Below, one piece after another: positions 7,709-15,802 of a DNA stretch of 41,830 bases; within the stretch, counting starts at the first letter, position 1; the number at the start of each line of letters is the position of its first letter. The notes beneath the pieces are model-generated. The model saw nothing but the letters and a program-made list of their open reading frames with translations, had not been told where the DNA came from and made no database searches. The stretch spans positions 1 through 41,830 of the IMG/VR virus record IMGVR_UViG_3300030339_000099. One strand, 5' to 3'. Made by a program: the position numbers and the translations under genes. The DNA is from a virus.

Positions 7709-8797
7709 TTATTTAAACATACTCCATATATCTTTTATACTCATAGTTTCCATATCTTTATCTATATCAGTTTCCTTTATATCAGTCTTATTTTTAATAT
7801 TTGATATACTTACAATTTCTTCTTCAACTGATTCTTCTTGATTAATTTTCTCTGCTTTTGCGTTAGCTATTTTTATTATACTATTTTTTATAGCTTTATT
7901 TTCGTTGAGTCCAGCTATCATAATCATATTACTTACTTGTGTAGGAGTTACATGGTCATTAGGAAATACTCCTATAATATTTTCTATAATTGGAATAGCC
8001 TTTTCTTCTTTAATTCCAACATTAAGTGCAAGTCCCATAGCTTTAGGATTCTTTAATGGTTTGCAATATATTGAATTATCATAAGCTTTCTTTAAATTCT
8101 TCTCAAACTTATCATCACTATTTCCATCAAATTCAAACATCATCGCATGACCTTTATATTTAAATAAATCCATTCTTTCAGATTCGTCAGCATTGCTTTG
8201 ATTATTAGCTGTCTCTCCTTCTATCCATCTATCAAATAAAATTACATGTTCTTCGTTTATCTCATCTAAACTTTCTCTAGAATCATTATTTATAACATAA
8301 TATTGATTTATAATTCCCTTATCAGCCATAGCATACAATTCATCTAAACTTTCTTGTGAATTATTTTGTAGTTGCCATGATTCATAGTGTTTTGGTTTTG
8401 CTACAACTGCTATTATAATTATATCTTTTCTTCCTAATTCTATTAACTTCTTTCTTAATAGAGCTACAAATATATTAGATAGTCCTCCTCCTGTTCCTCC
8501 TCCCAATGTATAGTGTACGATATAAACTTTACAAGTTGTATGAGCATCTAATAGCTTTTTAATCATTACTTCATAATAATCTTTTGCATACTGTTGTGCC
8601 ACTTTTCTTTGCTTTGCACAACCTTTGGAAGCTGGTGGCTGATATATAAAATCGTGATTATCTATTTTTAATTGTGATAAATCATCATAACTAGTATTAA
8701 TAAAAAATCCCCTATATTTATTTTTATAAAATCCATAAGCTAGCTTGCTTCCACCTTGACCGATACCTACTGCACAAAAATCGTCCTTTAGCATCAC
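7709..8797 (-). CDS. tubZ: TubZ, tubulin/FtsZ-like partition GTPase
   Basis: 362 aa, close to known TubZ length. The GTP-binding motifs are clear: GIGQGGSK near residues 11-18, FFINTSYDDL, and the tubulin signature LGGGTGGG at about 98-105. The GC-K-RK segment (KGCAKQRKVAQQYAKDYY) also matches the pattern of C. botulinum c-st TubZ. The C-terminal tail (from about 320) is acidic and probably disordered, as needed to bind the TubR-DNA complex. TubZ polymerises with GTP and treadmills to carry plasmid copies apart. The GTG at 8797 overlaps the tubR stop (TAGTG) and an ATG follows one codon later at 8794; either fits the GGGGG ribosome binding site. It forms a two-gene operon with tubR. Confidence 0.93.
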   Translation of the reverse strand: MMLKDDFCAVGIGQGGSKLAYGFYKNKYRGFFINTSYDDLSQLKIDNHDFIYQPPASKGCAKQRKVAQQYAKDYYEVMIKKLLDAHTTCKVYIVHYTLGGGTGGGLSNIFVALLRKKLIELGRKDIIIIAVVAKPKHYESWQLQNNSQESLDELYAMADKGIINQYYVINNDSRESLDEINEEHVILFDRWIEGETANNQSNADESERMDLFKYKGHAMMFEFDGNSDDKFEKNLKKAYDNSIYCKPLKNPKAMGLALNVGIKEEKAIPIIENIIGVFPNDHVTPTQVSNMIMIAGLNENKAIKNSIIKIANAKAEKINQEESVEEEIVSISNIKNKTDIKETDIDKDMETMSIKDIWSMFK

Positions 8798-9102
8798 TAA
8801 TTATCCCCCTTTTCATTTTGCATTTTACTGAATCTGTCTTTAAGTTCTTTAGGTACTACTTTATTTTCTTTCACTAAGGCTATTCCCTTATCTGATAAAA
8901 AATAAGTCTTTGCTCTTACATCCCTAGCACCCTCGCAAACTAAATCAAGATTTATAAACATTCTCATAGAATCTCTTATTTTATATATAGATAAGCTTGT
9001 TGAATCAGCTAACTTTTGTAAAGTAAATGAACACATTTTAGAAAAACATCCTTTATCATATAGTGTATCCATTATATAATAATCATTTTTAGTTAAGTTC
9101 AC
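8797..9102 (-). CDS. tubR: TubR, centromere-binding winged-helix adaptor
   Basis: 101 aa, matching the usual TubR size. It shows a winged-helix pattern (YYIMDTLYDKGCFS, LQKLADSTSLSIYKIRDSMR, then a wing ending KTYFLSDKGIALV). TubR binds repeats in tubC, represses its own operon, and links the DNA to TubZ. The GTG at 9102 is chosen because GGAGGG lies 7 nt upstream; a longer frame starting with TTG at 9120 would place this ribosome binding site inside the gene. Position directly before tubZ with overlapping stop/start is the standard type III partition order. The assignment rests mainly on size, fold pattern and neighbour. Confidence 0.85.
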   Translation of the reverse strand: MNLTKNDYYIMDTLYDKGCFSKMCSFTLQKLADSTSLSIYKIRDSMRMFINLDLVCEGARDVRAKTYFLSDKGIALVKENKVVPKELKDRFSKMQNEKGDN

Positions 9103-9120
9103 ATATATCCCTCCTTGCAA

Positions 9121-9281
9121 ATTACTATTAATATATCATTATATTTAATGAATGTCAATGAAATGTTTTAATAATATTTGTATTATATTATCCTAATATT
9201 TAGTTCATATTATTTTAACGTTATTATAGTATTAAATAAACCTTAATATAATATTAAGATAGCATTACTTTAATATTATAT
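9121..9281. other. Candidate tubC centromere region
   Basis: This AT-only-like gap between divergent tubR and the TubY-like gene contains a perfect 17-bp palindrome at 9242-9258 (CTTAATAT-A-ATATTAAG) and related direct repeats (TTTGTATTATATTA near 9176 and TTTGCATTATATTA near 9281). TubR-type proteins bind arrays of short repeats next to their operon. Because the composition is so AT-rich, the iteron unit cannot be defined with certainty. Confidence 0.5.
9130..9158 (-). promoter_or_regulatory. tubRZ promoter
   Basis: On the minus strand, TTGACA (9158-9153) and TATATT (9135-9130) are separated by exactly 17 bp. It lies inside the candidate tubC, as expected if TubR autorepresses. Confidence 0.75.
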
Positions 9282-9309
9282 TTGCATTATATTAATTTTA
9301 TGCTATAAT
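9282..9309 (+). promoter_or_regulatory. Promoter of the TubY-like gene
   Basis: TTGCAT and TATAAT are separated by 16 bp, with an extended -10 TG two bases before TATAAT. It is divergent from the tubRZ promoter. Confidence 0.7.
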
Positions 9310-9346
9310 TATATAAATAATAAATTATTTGGAGGTAATATAATTT

Positions 9347-10075
9347 ATGACTACTAATACTAACAAGATTATAGATACAAACTTTCAGGAAGTAGAAACG
9401 TCTGAAATTATAAATTACACTATTGAAGAAGTAGCTAAAAAACTTAATATAAGCACCACTAAAGTAAACCATTTGATTTTTAAATTAAATAAAGCCAGTG
9501 CTGATAATAATTTTTTTGAAAAAACCGATATGATTTCTCAAAATGATTTTGAAAAGTTAGAACTAGCTGTAGATTTAATAAAAGATGAAATGCCTTATGA
9601 TGAAGTTGTAAATTATTTTAAGAATAATTCTCATGGGTTAATAGATAGAGAAACTGGAATAATTAAAGAAAATTTAACTAAGATAGACTCACAAGTAATT
9701 GCTAAAAATGTAACTATAGAAATAAAAAAAGAAACTGACAAAATAGTTAATCAAATTAAGACTCAACTAACTAATGATATTACTGGTTCTTTTAAAGAAG
9801 AAGCTATGAAAATAGCACAAGTATCCTTAGATGCTATGAATCAAACTAAAGATATAATGCTTAATAATATAGAGATACTGACAGATAAAATGCAGTCCTT
9901 AGAACAGAGTAATCAAAATAAGGATAAGGAATTAGAAAGACTGTATTCCAAAGAAACTACTGCAATGAGAAATAAGATTGATAAAAAACAAGAAGAAATA
10001 GAAACTCTTAAAAAGGAACTTGAACTTGAAAAGTCTAAATCACTATTTAGCAAATTCTTGCACTTCAAGAAGTAA
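9347..10075 (+). CDS. tubY: TubY-like regulator (MerR-type HTH plus coiled coil)
   Basis: 242 aa. Residues ~28-50 form a helix-turn-helix of MerR type (YTIEEVAKKLNISTTKVNHL). A long amphipathic region follows, and the last 50 residues are a Lys/Glu-rich coiled coil (KKQEEIETLKKELELEKSKS) with a short hydrophobic/basic tip (LFSKFLHFKK), which may touch the membrane. TubY of phage c-st has the same HTH plus coiled-coil plan and modulates TubZ polymers. Here the gene diverges from tubRZ and points to the replication gene. GGAGGT lies 10 nt before the ATG. Similar HTH/coiled-coil plasmid proteins exist, so the name is an inference from layout. Confidence 0.6.
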   Translation: MTTNTNKIIDTNFQEVETSEIINYTIEEVAKKLNISTTKVNHLIFKLNKASADNNFFEKTDMISQNDFEKLELAVDLIKDEMPYDEVVNYFKNNSHGLIDRETGIIKENLTKIDSQVIAKNVTIEIKKETDKIVNQIKTQLTNDITGSFKEEAMKIAQVSLDAMNQTKDIMLNNIEILTDKMQSLEQSNQNKDKELERLYSKETTAMRNKIDKKQEEIETLKKELELEKSKSLFSKFLHFKK

Positions 10076-10144
10076 CAACTCAACATAAAAATAATCTTGT
10101 CGCATTAGAAACTATTGTATGATATCAGACAGGACGTATGAATT

Positions 10145-10178
10145 GAGATAGAACTAAAAGAGTAATAGTTGTCATCTC
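10145..10178 (+). repeat. Hairpin element A (3' of the TubY-like gene)
   Basis: GAGAT pairs with ATCTC around a conserved inner sequence (AGAAC..AAAAG....AGTTGTC). A second copy occurs after rep (11427-11461) with the stem changed to GACGA/TCGTC, so pairing is preserved while bases differ. Confidence 0.55.
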
Positions 10179-10183
10179 CAAAC

Positions 10184-10218
10184 TTTTAGTCTGTATAAAG
10201 CGAATAAGTGGACTAAAA
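10184..10218 (+). terminator. Stem-loop after the TubY-like gene
   Basis: TTTTAGTC pairs perfectly with GACTAAAA over a 19-nt loop. No U-run follows, so termination is uncertain. It immediately precedes the first iteron. Confidence 0.4.
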
Positions 10219-10224
10219 CAATCA

Positions 10225-10481
10225 ACTACAAAATGATAGTGAAATTATTAGTGAACTACAAAATGATAGTATGTGTTTTATTTATTTTAAATCTCTATTT
10301 AATACTATTAAGAGAGTGCCTTATAGTAGTAAAATCAAAGGATTAGAAAGCCTTTAAACTACAAATTGATAGTAATGAACTACAGAATGATATATAATGA
10401 CTACAAATTGATAGTATGTTGACTAAAGATATGTAGGTGTGTAGACTACATATTGATAGTATTAAACTACAAATTGATAGT
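10225..10481 (+). repeat. Replication origin iterons (seven copies)
   Basis: The 16-bp unit ACTACAAATTGATAGT (with A/T and G changes) occurs at 10225, 10255, 10358, 10379 (3' end degenerate), 10400, 10445 and 10466, all in the same orientation. Directly repeated units just upstream of a Rep_3-type initiator are the hallmark of an iteron-controlled theta origin. The initiator binds them to open DNA and, by coupling between copies, limits copy number. The last copy lies about 7 bp before the ribosome binding site of rep, so binding there should also repress rep. Spacing is irregular, giving two distal, three middle and two proximal copies. Confidence 0.92.
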
Positions 10482-10501
10482 AACTTTAGGAGGATTTAAG
10501 T

Positions 10502-11416
10502 GTGGGATATGAACAATTGGAATTAAATTTAAAAGATAATAATTTAGTTGTGCAGGATAATATGTTTGTTCATGCTAGTTATGAGATGACATCATTAGAA
10601 CAAAAATTGTTAATGATATTGATATCTACAATTAAAAAAGGTGACATAAAAACATATAGGACTACATTTAGAATACGTGACATAGCTGATTTAATGAATA
10701 TAAGTGTAGAGCCATTATATCGAGATTTACCAAAAGCTTGTAGGAGTTTAATGAAGAAAATTATTGAAATAAAACAACCTAATGGTGATTGGGAAATGTT
10801 TAATATAGTTACTTATGCAAAACATAAGAAAAAAGAAGGTTCTGTAATGATGAAAATTAACGAGGAATTAGAACCATATTTAGTTCAACTGGAAGATTTA
10901 TTTACTAGTTTTAAACTAGCAAATATTCTAGATTTAACTTCTAAATATTCTATAAGGATATATCAACTATCAAAAAGTAGTTCATTCAAACATGAAGTAG
11001 CTTATACACTAGAAGAATTTAAAAAAATATTAAAATTGAATCAAAAATCTTATGATAGATTTAATAATATTACTAGTAGAATATTGATTCCGTCTATAGA
11101 TGAAATTAACTTAAAAACTGATTTAAATGTAGATTATGAAGTTCTTAAATTAGGAACTAAAGCAGTAGGGATTAAATTTTATATAGAGAAAAAAAATGAA
11201 AGTATTATTCGACTACAAAATGATAGTAAAAAGAGTAAACAAAACACCTTTAATAATTTTGAAGGTAGACCTGAATCAAAGGATGAAAAACATATGAAAT
11301 TAGTAGAAGAAAAATTACTTGGTTGGGATAAAAGTGATTCTAAAGAAGAAATAGCTATTGATATTGAAGCTGATAATAGCTTTGTATCAAATTTACTTAA
11401 AGAAACCCAAAAGTAA
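10502..11416 (+). CDS. Rep_3 family replication initiator
   Basis: 304 aa. The N-terminal region (NMFVHASYEMTSLEQKLLMI) and the following RIRDIADLMNIS..LYRDLPKACRSLM form the first winged helix of the Rep_3 (RepB/RepE-like) family. A second winged helix follows (LANILDLTSKYSIRIYQLSK, then YTLEEFKKILKLN). Such proteins bind iterons and start theta replication. The start is a GTG at 10502 with AGGAGG 8 nt upstream. Seven iterons lie just upstream and an eighth unit lies inside the 3' part of the gene (11212-11227). The C-terminal ~60 residues are charged and probably disordered. A terminator follows at 11525. Confidence 0.92.
   Translation: MGYEQLELNLKDNNLVVQDNMFVHASYEMTSLEQKLLMILISTIKKGDIKTYRTTFRIRDIADLMNISVEPLYRDLPKACRSLMKKIIEIKQPNGDWEMFNIVTYAKHKKKEGSVMMKINEELEPYLVQLEDLFTSFKLANILDLTSKYSIRIYQLSKSSSFKHEVAYTLEEFKKILKLNQKSYDRFNNITSRILIPSIDEINLKTDLNVDYEVLKLGTKAVGIKFYIEKKNESIIRLQNDSKKSKQNTFNNFEGRPESKDEKHMKLVEEKLLGWDKSDSKEEIAIDIEADNSFVSNLLKETQK
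11212..11227 (+). repeat. Extra iteron inside the rep gene
   Basis: An exact match (ACTACAAAATGATAGT) to the unit at 10225 and 10255, lying in frame within the rep coding sequence about 730 bp past the array. Confidence 0.85.
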
Positions 11417-11426
11417 GCCCTAATTA

Positions 11427-11461
11427 GACGAGATAGAACATAAAAGGTATAAGTTGTCGTC
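11427..11461 (+). repeat. Hairpin element B (3' of rep)
   Basis: Second copy of the element at 10145-10178. GACGA pairs with TCGTC; the inner sequence (GAGATAGAAC, AAAAG, AGTTGTC) is shared. It lies just past the rep stop. Confidence 0.55.
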
Positions 11462-11524
11462 TTAAAACTAGAACGCTAATTTGAGCCTTATAATGGCATT
11501 TAACCCTAACATAATATTATATGC

Positions 11525-11555
11525 AAGAAGTAGTGTAATATTACTTCTTTTTTTA
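11525..11555 (+). terminator. Terminator of rep
   Basis: AAGAAGTA pairs with TACTTCTT over a 9-nt loop, followed by a run of T. Confidence 0.9.
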
Positions 11556-11605
11556 TTGTGATGGATAGAAATGTTTTTTACAAATGTGGTATTTTAGAAA
11601 CTATA

Positions 11606-11653
11606 TAATAAATTAGAGTAATAGTTGACTTATATTTTTATATGTGGTAGTAT
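11606..11653 (+). promoter_or_regulatory. Promoter with recurring motif abutting the -35 box
   Basis: TTGACT (11625-11630) and TAGTAT (11648-11653) are 17 bp apart. The motif ATAATAAATTAGAGTAATAG runs directly into the -35 box, as at 13844 and 31205. Confidence 0.7.
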
Positions 11654-11690
11654 GTGACTAAGAATTAAAATAGGGAAGAAGGGAAGAGAA

Positions 11691-12686
11691 TTGGAAGAAT
11701 ATAATAAAAAATTATTTGCTAAAATACCAACTATATTATTCTATGAAACTATAGAAGATGAGTTCATAGAAAAGAATAAATGTGTAAAAGATAATAGTAT
11801 TTTAACAAATATAAAGGACAGTAAAGTAATATTAATACTATATCAGTTATATATCAGGACAAATTATACAGTGGAATGTGATATATCCATTAGCAAATTA
11901 ATAAACAGATGTGGATATTATAATAATGATAGAACTAAAACTGAATTTAAAAACATATTAAACGACTTATGCAAATTAAAATATATAAATACTAAAGATA
12001 ATATAAATAAATCAAAGCATAATGATTTGATAACATTTAACACTGTAAAATTAATTGATATTGATAAATATGTTTCCTTAGAACAAAGTGAATTGAATAA
12101 AATAATATCAAGTAGTACAAGCAATAAAGAGAATATAAACTTATTAAAAGTATATTTATACTTAAAATGTAAATCAAATAAAAGAAAGAAAATTAATGGT
12201 GGAAATATACAAAAAGATGGAGGAAAAGCTCAGGTTGCATATCCAAGTTATAAAAATATAGCAGAATATACATATACAAGTGAAAGTCACATAGTAGAAT
12301 ATATAACTAAACTTAAAAATTTAGGAATGATAGAATATAAAAACTTAGGTAAAAAATATCTTGAAAATGATATGAACAAAACAATAACTGATTGTGCCAA
12401 TATATACATCATAACAAATATAGTCAAAGGAGACTTTATAGAACTAGAATTAAAAGAAGGATTAAAGCAACAACATAATTACTATGAGGGCAAAGGATAT
12501 ATAATATTAGATGATAATAGAATTAACATGAAATCTATATATGGCAGAAAAGGATTTTTAACTAAGAAATTAAATAATAAAACTATAACAGTAAAAGAAG
12601 TAGAAGAACTAGAATTATTAAATACCAATATAGAAGAATACAAATTAAAATACCAAAACAAACTAAATAAGAAAAAAGGAAAATAA
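11691..12686 (+). CDS. Predicted winged-helix DNA-binding protein, possibly replication related
   Basis: 331 aa. Two helix-turn-helix-like regions are visible: one near residues 45-105 (SKVILILYQLYI, ISKLINRCGYY..TKTEFKNILNDLCKLKYI) and one near 180-215 (SYKNIAEYTYTSESHIVEYITKLKNLGMIEY). Tandem winged helices of this kind occur in plasmid and phage replication initiators and in DnaD-like proteins. It starts with TTG at 11691, preceded by a purine-rich ribosome binding site (GGAAGAAGGGAAG). It has its own promoter at 11606 and follows the rep unit. It may be a second initiator or a regulator; the family is not recognised. Confidence 0.7.
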   Translation: MEEYNKKLFAKIPTILFYETIEDEFIEKNKCVKDNSILTNIKDSKVILILYQLYIRTNYTVECDISISKLINRCGYYNNDRTKTEFKNILNDLCKLKYINTKDNINKSKHNDLITFNTVKLIDIDKYVSLEQSELNKIISSSTSNKENINLLKVYLYLKCKSNKRKKINGGNIQKDGGKAQVAYPSYKNIAEYTYTSESHIVEYITKLKNLGMIEYKNLGKKYLENDMNKTITDCANIYIITNIVKGDFIELELKEGLKQQHNYYEGKGYIILDDNRINMKSIYGRKGFLTKKLNNKTITVKEVEELELLNTNIEEYKLKYQNKLNKKKGK

Positions 12687-12932
12687 ATTCTGGTCGGCTT
12701 TTAGACGGACAGGAGATTTCTTATTATCTCTTATTATATATTTATTCTCTCTTATTACACCTCCATTGTAGTGTGTTTATACATACGAAAATTTAAGGGT
12801 ATACCTAAATTAATAGTGTATTTTTACATACAAAATAGTATTTTAGCTAGGAATATTAAGTAAACAAGAGATAATAATATGTATTAGCTACATAAAATGA
12901 TTAAATGACCAAATATGAAAGGATATGATAAA

Positions 12933-13838
12933 ATGAAAGAAATAGAATATAAAATACATTATGATAACTTAGATAAATTGAAAATCGAAGGAGTATATTT
13001 AATAAGAAATTTAGAAAATAATAAATTAAAAATAGGAAAAACTAATGATTTAACAAGAAGATTGAGTGATATAAAGAGTAGTTTTAAATTTTGTGGAACT
13101 CCTCCAAATTTAAAAGTTGAATGTTTTATTGAATATACTCATAGTATAGAATTAGAACAATTTTTACATAAAGAGTTAAAAGAATATAACCATCAAAATG
13201 AATGGTTTTCAATAGATGATATAAATTTAATATTAAATAAGATAGTAAAATTTCAGCATAAAGAACCTATTAAATATAGTCCAGTACCACACATTAATAA
13301 AGTAAAAAATGAAGTAAAAGTATCAAAATATGCATTAGATTATAATAAATATTACAAATATGAATTTAAAAATTATAAAATTGATTGTATTGTTTATTTA
13401 AAAAGAAATAGAACTACATATGGAATACTTGAGGATATTGGGAAAATAGCTAGTTCAGTTGGATATTTATGGGGTTCGTATTATATAAATGAATATTATC
13501 TAGAAGAAGTATATATTAATTTAGATAAATTAGATTGCATGTTTAAAAAATTTAATACAGATAGTTTAGCTTTAGTTGATGGAAAACTTATGAGATTGGA
13601 TGTTTATTTAGGAAATATAATAAGAAATAAGAAAATAGAATCGCTTATTAAAAATAAAGATAGTATTGAAAAAATAATTAATGATATGACGACTTCTGAG
13701 TATGATTGTAATAATATTGATATAATTAAATCAGATATTGAGGATATTGAAAATAAATGTATACAAATACAGGAATATTTAAATGAGGGTATAGAACAAC
13801 ATCATAGAAATAATTATAAAATGTATGGAATGGCATAA
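12933..13838 (+). CDS. T5orf172/MUG113-type protein (GIY-YIG superfamily)
   Basis: 301 aa. Residues ~15-90 match the T5orf172 pattern: GVYLIRNLENNKLKIGKT, then DLTRRLSDIKSS, then an E in SIELEQFLHKELKEY and the NEWFSI end. This domain is a GIY-YIG relative found in phage proteins, often fused to other domains; nuclease activity is possible but not established. The C-terminal 200 residues (TTYGILEDIGKIASSVGYLWG onward) are unrecognised. ATG 12933 is chosen over 12915 because AAAGGA at 12918-12923 is spaced correctly for it. The gene is followed directly by a strong promoter for the next unit. Confidence 0.75.
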   Translation: MKEIEYKIHYDNLDKLKIEGVYLIRNLENNKLKIGKTNDLTRRLSDIKSSFKFCGTPPNLKVECFIEYTHSIELEQFLHKELKEYNHQNEWFSIDDINLILNKIVKFQHKEPIKYSPVPHINKVKNEVKVSKYALDYNKYYKYEFKNYKIDCIVYLKRNRTTYGILEDIGKIASSVGYLWGSYYINEYYLEEVYINLDKLDCMFKKFNTDSLALVDGKLMRLDVYLGNIIRNKKIESLIKNKDSIEKIINDMTTSEYDCNNIDIIKSDIEDIENKCIQIQEYLNEGIEQHHRNNYKMYGMA

Positions 13839-13843
13839 ACTAT

Positions 13844-13892
13844 ATAACATATTAGAATAATAGTTGACAAGCAAATTAAAATATGTTAAGAT
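13844..13892 (+). promoter_or_regulatory. Promoter with recurring motif abutting the -35 box
   Basis: TTGACA (13864-13869) and TAAGAT (13887-13892) are 17 bp apart. ATAACATATTAGAATAATAG sits directly upstream, nearly identical to the arrangement at 11606. Confidence 0.8.
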
Positions 13893-13932
13893 AATACTTG
13901 TAAGAAAGAAATACATAAAGGGAGGTGAAAAT

Positions 13933-14076
13933 ATGGTTATAGAGTTTAGTTCATTAAGAGATAAATACCAAAATACATTTGATAGTCTTAAAGTTAAGAA
14001 TTTTCAAGATAGCTTTGAAGGGAATGAAAGAGAAAAATTTGAGAAAGCTGAACAATGGTTAAGATTACATAAATGA
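13933..14076 (+). CDS. Small unknown protein
   Basis: 47 aa, charged and helical (REKFEKAEQWLRLHK). GGGAGGTGAAAAT precedes the ATG at 13933; an upstream in-frame extension from 13864 would run through the promoter -10 and ribosome binding site and is not used. First gene after the promoter at 13844. Not recognised. Confidence 0.7.
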   Translation: MVIEFSSLRDKYQNTFDSLKVKNFQDSFEGNEREKFEKAEQWLRLHK

Positions 14077-14091
14077 GATAATAAAGAAGTT

Positions 14092-14115
14092 GATAATATA
14101 TTAAATTAATATTAA
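14092..14115 (+). promoter_or_regulatory. Copy of recurring motif
   Basis: GATAATATATTAAATTAATA lies 15-25 nt before the ribosome binding site of the nucleotidase gene. A TTGATA overlaps its 5' edge. Confidence 0.5.
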
Positions 14116-14135
14116 ATATAAAAGGAAGTGAATTA

Positions 14136-14744
14136 ATGGTTTTGGTAATTGACCTAGACTCAACGATAATTGATACCTGTCGTTGTATAATAAATTTACA
14201 TAATAAATTAAATGATAAACAAATTATCTATACCGATAATTATTCGTGGAATTTCTATCCCATGGTTAAGACAAAAGAAGAACTAAGTGAATTATTTAAG
14301 TTATTTGACCATGAAGAATTTTATAATAATGAAACATTAGTGGTATTAGATGGTGCTATAAATATTATAAATGAGTTGTCTAAGAATAATAAAGTGATAA
14401 TTTGTTCAAAACATGACATTATAAGGCGTAGCATTACATCTAAGTGGGTACAGGAAACATTCCCTAATGTAGATTTAATTTTTACTGATACATTTGATAA
14501 AAGCATAGTAGGTCATGTAACTTTAATTGTCGACGATAAATTGGAAGCTTTAGAAAGTGTAAATGCTGATTATAAGATACTTTATGGTTTATATGACTGG
14601 AATCGTAATATTAATATGCTAAGAGCAACAAATTGGGAGGAATTATATAATATGATTAAAACAATAGGGATTACAATAAGTGATAACAAATTAAATGAGG
14701 AACTAATAAGCAGAAAGATGAAGGTAGGAGACAATGAAAGATAA
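14136..14744 (+). CDS. HAD-family 5'(3')-deoxyribonucleotidase-like protein
   Basis: 202 aa. HAD motif I is DLDST (nucleophile Asp6, acid/base Asp8), motif II is the serine in IICSKHD, and motif IV is LIVDDKLEAL. The cap-region pattern (YSWNFYP) fits the NT5C-type nucleotidases, which remove phosphate from (deoxy)nucleoside monophosphates. In phages such enzymes adjust nucleotide pools. A conserved lysine between motifs II and IV may be Lys126 in TFDKS. AAAAGGAAGTG precedes the ATG. It overlaps the next gene by 11 nt. The substrate is inferred. Confidence 0.82.
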   Translation: MVLVIDLDSTIIDTCRCIINLHNKLNDKQIIYTDNYSWNFYPMVKTKEELSELFKLFDHEEFYNNETLVVLDGAINIINELSKNNKVIICSKHDIIRRSITSKWVQETFPNVDLIFTDTFDKSIVGHVTLIVDDKLEALESVNADYKILYGLYDWNRNINMLRATNWEELYNMIKTIGITISDNKLNEELISRKMKVGDNER

Positions 14745-14961
14745 TTATGGTTGTACAAAAGAGAAAAAGGAATTTGACAAAGAATTTGCGGAATATATAA
14801 ATTGTTTTTATGATACATATGATATGGACGAGCATTATGGGTTAGTAGATACTACAACTGAAGCTTTTTTAATCGGGATTGACGTTTCGGATGGATATTT
14901 AAGTGGATATGACAAAGGGAAGTTAAAAAGATATAGAGTGGATATGGTGAAAGATAATTGA
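14734..14961 (+). CDS. Small acidic unknown protein
   Basis: 75 aa, rich in Asp/Tyr (CFYDTYDMDEHYGL, DVSDGYLSGYDKGK). Starts inside the end of the nucleotidase gene with AGGAG upstream, so it is translationally coupled to it. Not recognised. Confidence 0.75.
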   Translation: MKDNYGCTKEKKEFDKEFAEYINCFYDTYDMDEHYGLVDTTTEAFLIGIDVSDGYLSGYDKGKLKRYRVDMVKDN

Positions 14962-14964
14962 TTT

Positions 14965-14984
14965 AATAATATATTAAAGTAATA
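14965..14984 (+). promoter_or_regulatory. Copy of recurring motif
   Basis: AATAATATATTAAAGTAATA lies about 10 nt before the ribosome binding site region AAAGGAG of the 15009 gene. Confidence 0.55.
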
Positions 14985-15008
14985 CTAAATAATAAAGGAG
15001 AGACAAGA

Positions 15009-15485
15009 ATGAATAGTTACATAGGAAAATGGAGAGTTTCAAGTGAATTTGATAGGAACAATTTGGAAGCACTAAATGATACGTTTATAGTGTGTGGTGG
15101 GAATGGTCAAATATACAGATATTCAAAAAATATTTTGGCATATTACAAACCCAGAAGGGGTAATTCAGAACAATTTACTAATAAGTTAATAGATATGGGA
15201 GTTAAAGATGTTAAAAATGCAAGCTCAGATGGTGATGTATTAATTTATTTTAGTGAAGATAGTTTAGATATAGTTGCTGAAGAAGTTAATGCTAGCACAA
15301 ATGGTGCAGATATAAAACCAAGTAGTATTAAAAATTTAAGGAAATTAAAATGGTTCAAGGATAATAAACAACATTATCTAGATATTGGATATTATAAGGA
15401 ATTATCCGAAGAAGAAAAAGAAGTCTATAGAGAAAGGTTTGCAAGTTATATAAATAAGGACAAGTCAGAACAGATTCTCGAATAG
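15009..15485 (+). CDS. Unknown protein
   Basis: 158 aa, starting ATG with AAAGGAGAGA upstream. Contains a glycine-rich turn (CGGNGQIYRY) and a basic patch (KNLRKLKWFKDNKQHY) followed by an acidic helix (ELSEEEKEVYRERF). Soluble; no signal peptide or membrane segment. It is the last gene of the 13933-15485 group, which shares spacing and recurring motifs. Not recognised. Confidence 0.75.
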   Translation: MNSYIGKWRVSSEFDRNNLEALNDTFIVCGGNGQIYRYSKNILAYYKPRRGNSEQFTNKLIDMGVKDVKNASSDGDVLIYFSEDSLDIVAEEVNASTNGADIKPSSIKNLRKLKWFKDNKQHYLDIGYYKELSEEEKEVYRERFASYINKDKSEQILE

Positions 15486-15802
15486 AAAGTTGATTACAAA
15501 TTCACTACGAGGTTTTAGAGTGAATAACGAACAAGTTGTCATGTTAAGTTTTTAAATTGAAATAAGGAGTTTAAATGCGTTTTAAGTAAAGAGTGGAATT
15601 GTATTACAGAAAGTTAAAAATAAGGGCGTATTTTGGATTGTTTAGTTAAGGTGATAAGTTGTTCCTAAAATTGTGTAGGAGAGCGTAGAAAGTCGGATAA
15701 TAGGTTTTTAGTTAAGTAATGTGAGTAAGGTTTGAATTTGGTAAAGATAAAATATGATAATAAATATAATAATATATTAAAGTAATAGAAAAACAGAAAG
15801 GA
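15486..15802. other. Non-coding gap with a hairpin
   Basis: About 320 bp without a gene. TTCACT/AGTGAA form a hairpin near 15500-15525, and a segment containing AAGTTGTCAT resembles the tail of hairpin elements A and B. The rest is G/T-rich and featureless until the motif copy at 15767. Confidence 0.5.
15767..15787 (+). promoter_or_regulatory. Copy of recurring motif
   Basis: TAATAATATATTAAAGTAAT lies just upstream of the ribosome binding site of the HNH/AP2-like gene; the first 18 bases equal those of the copy at 14965. Confidence 0.55.
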
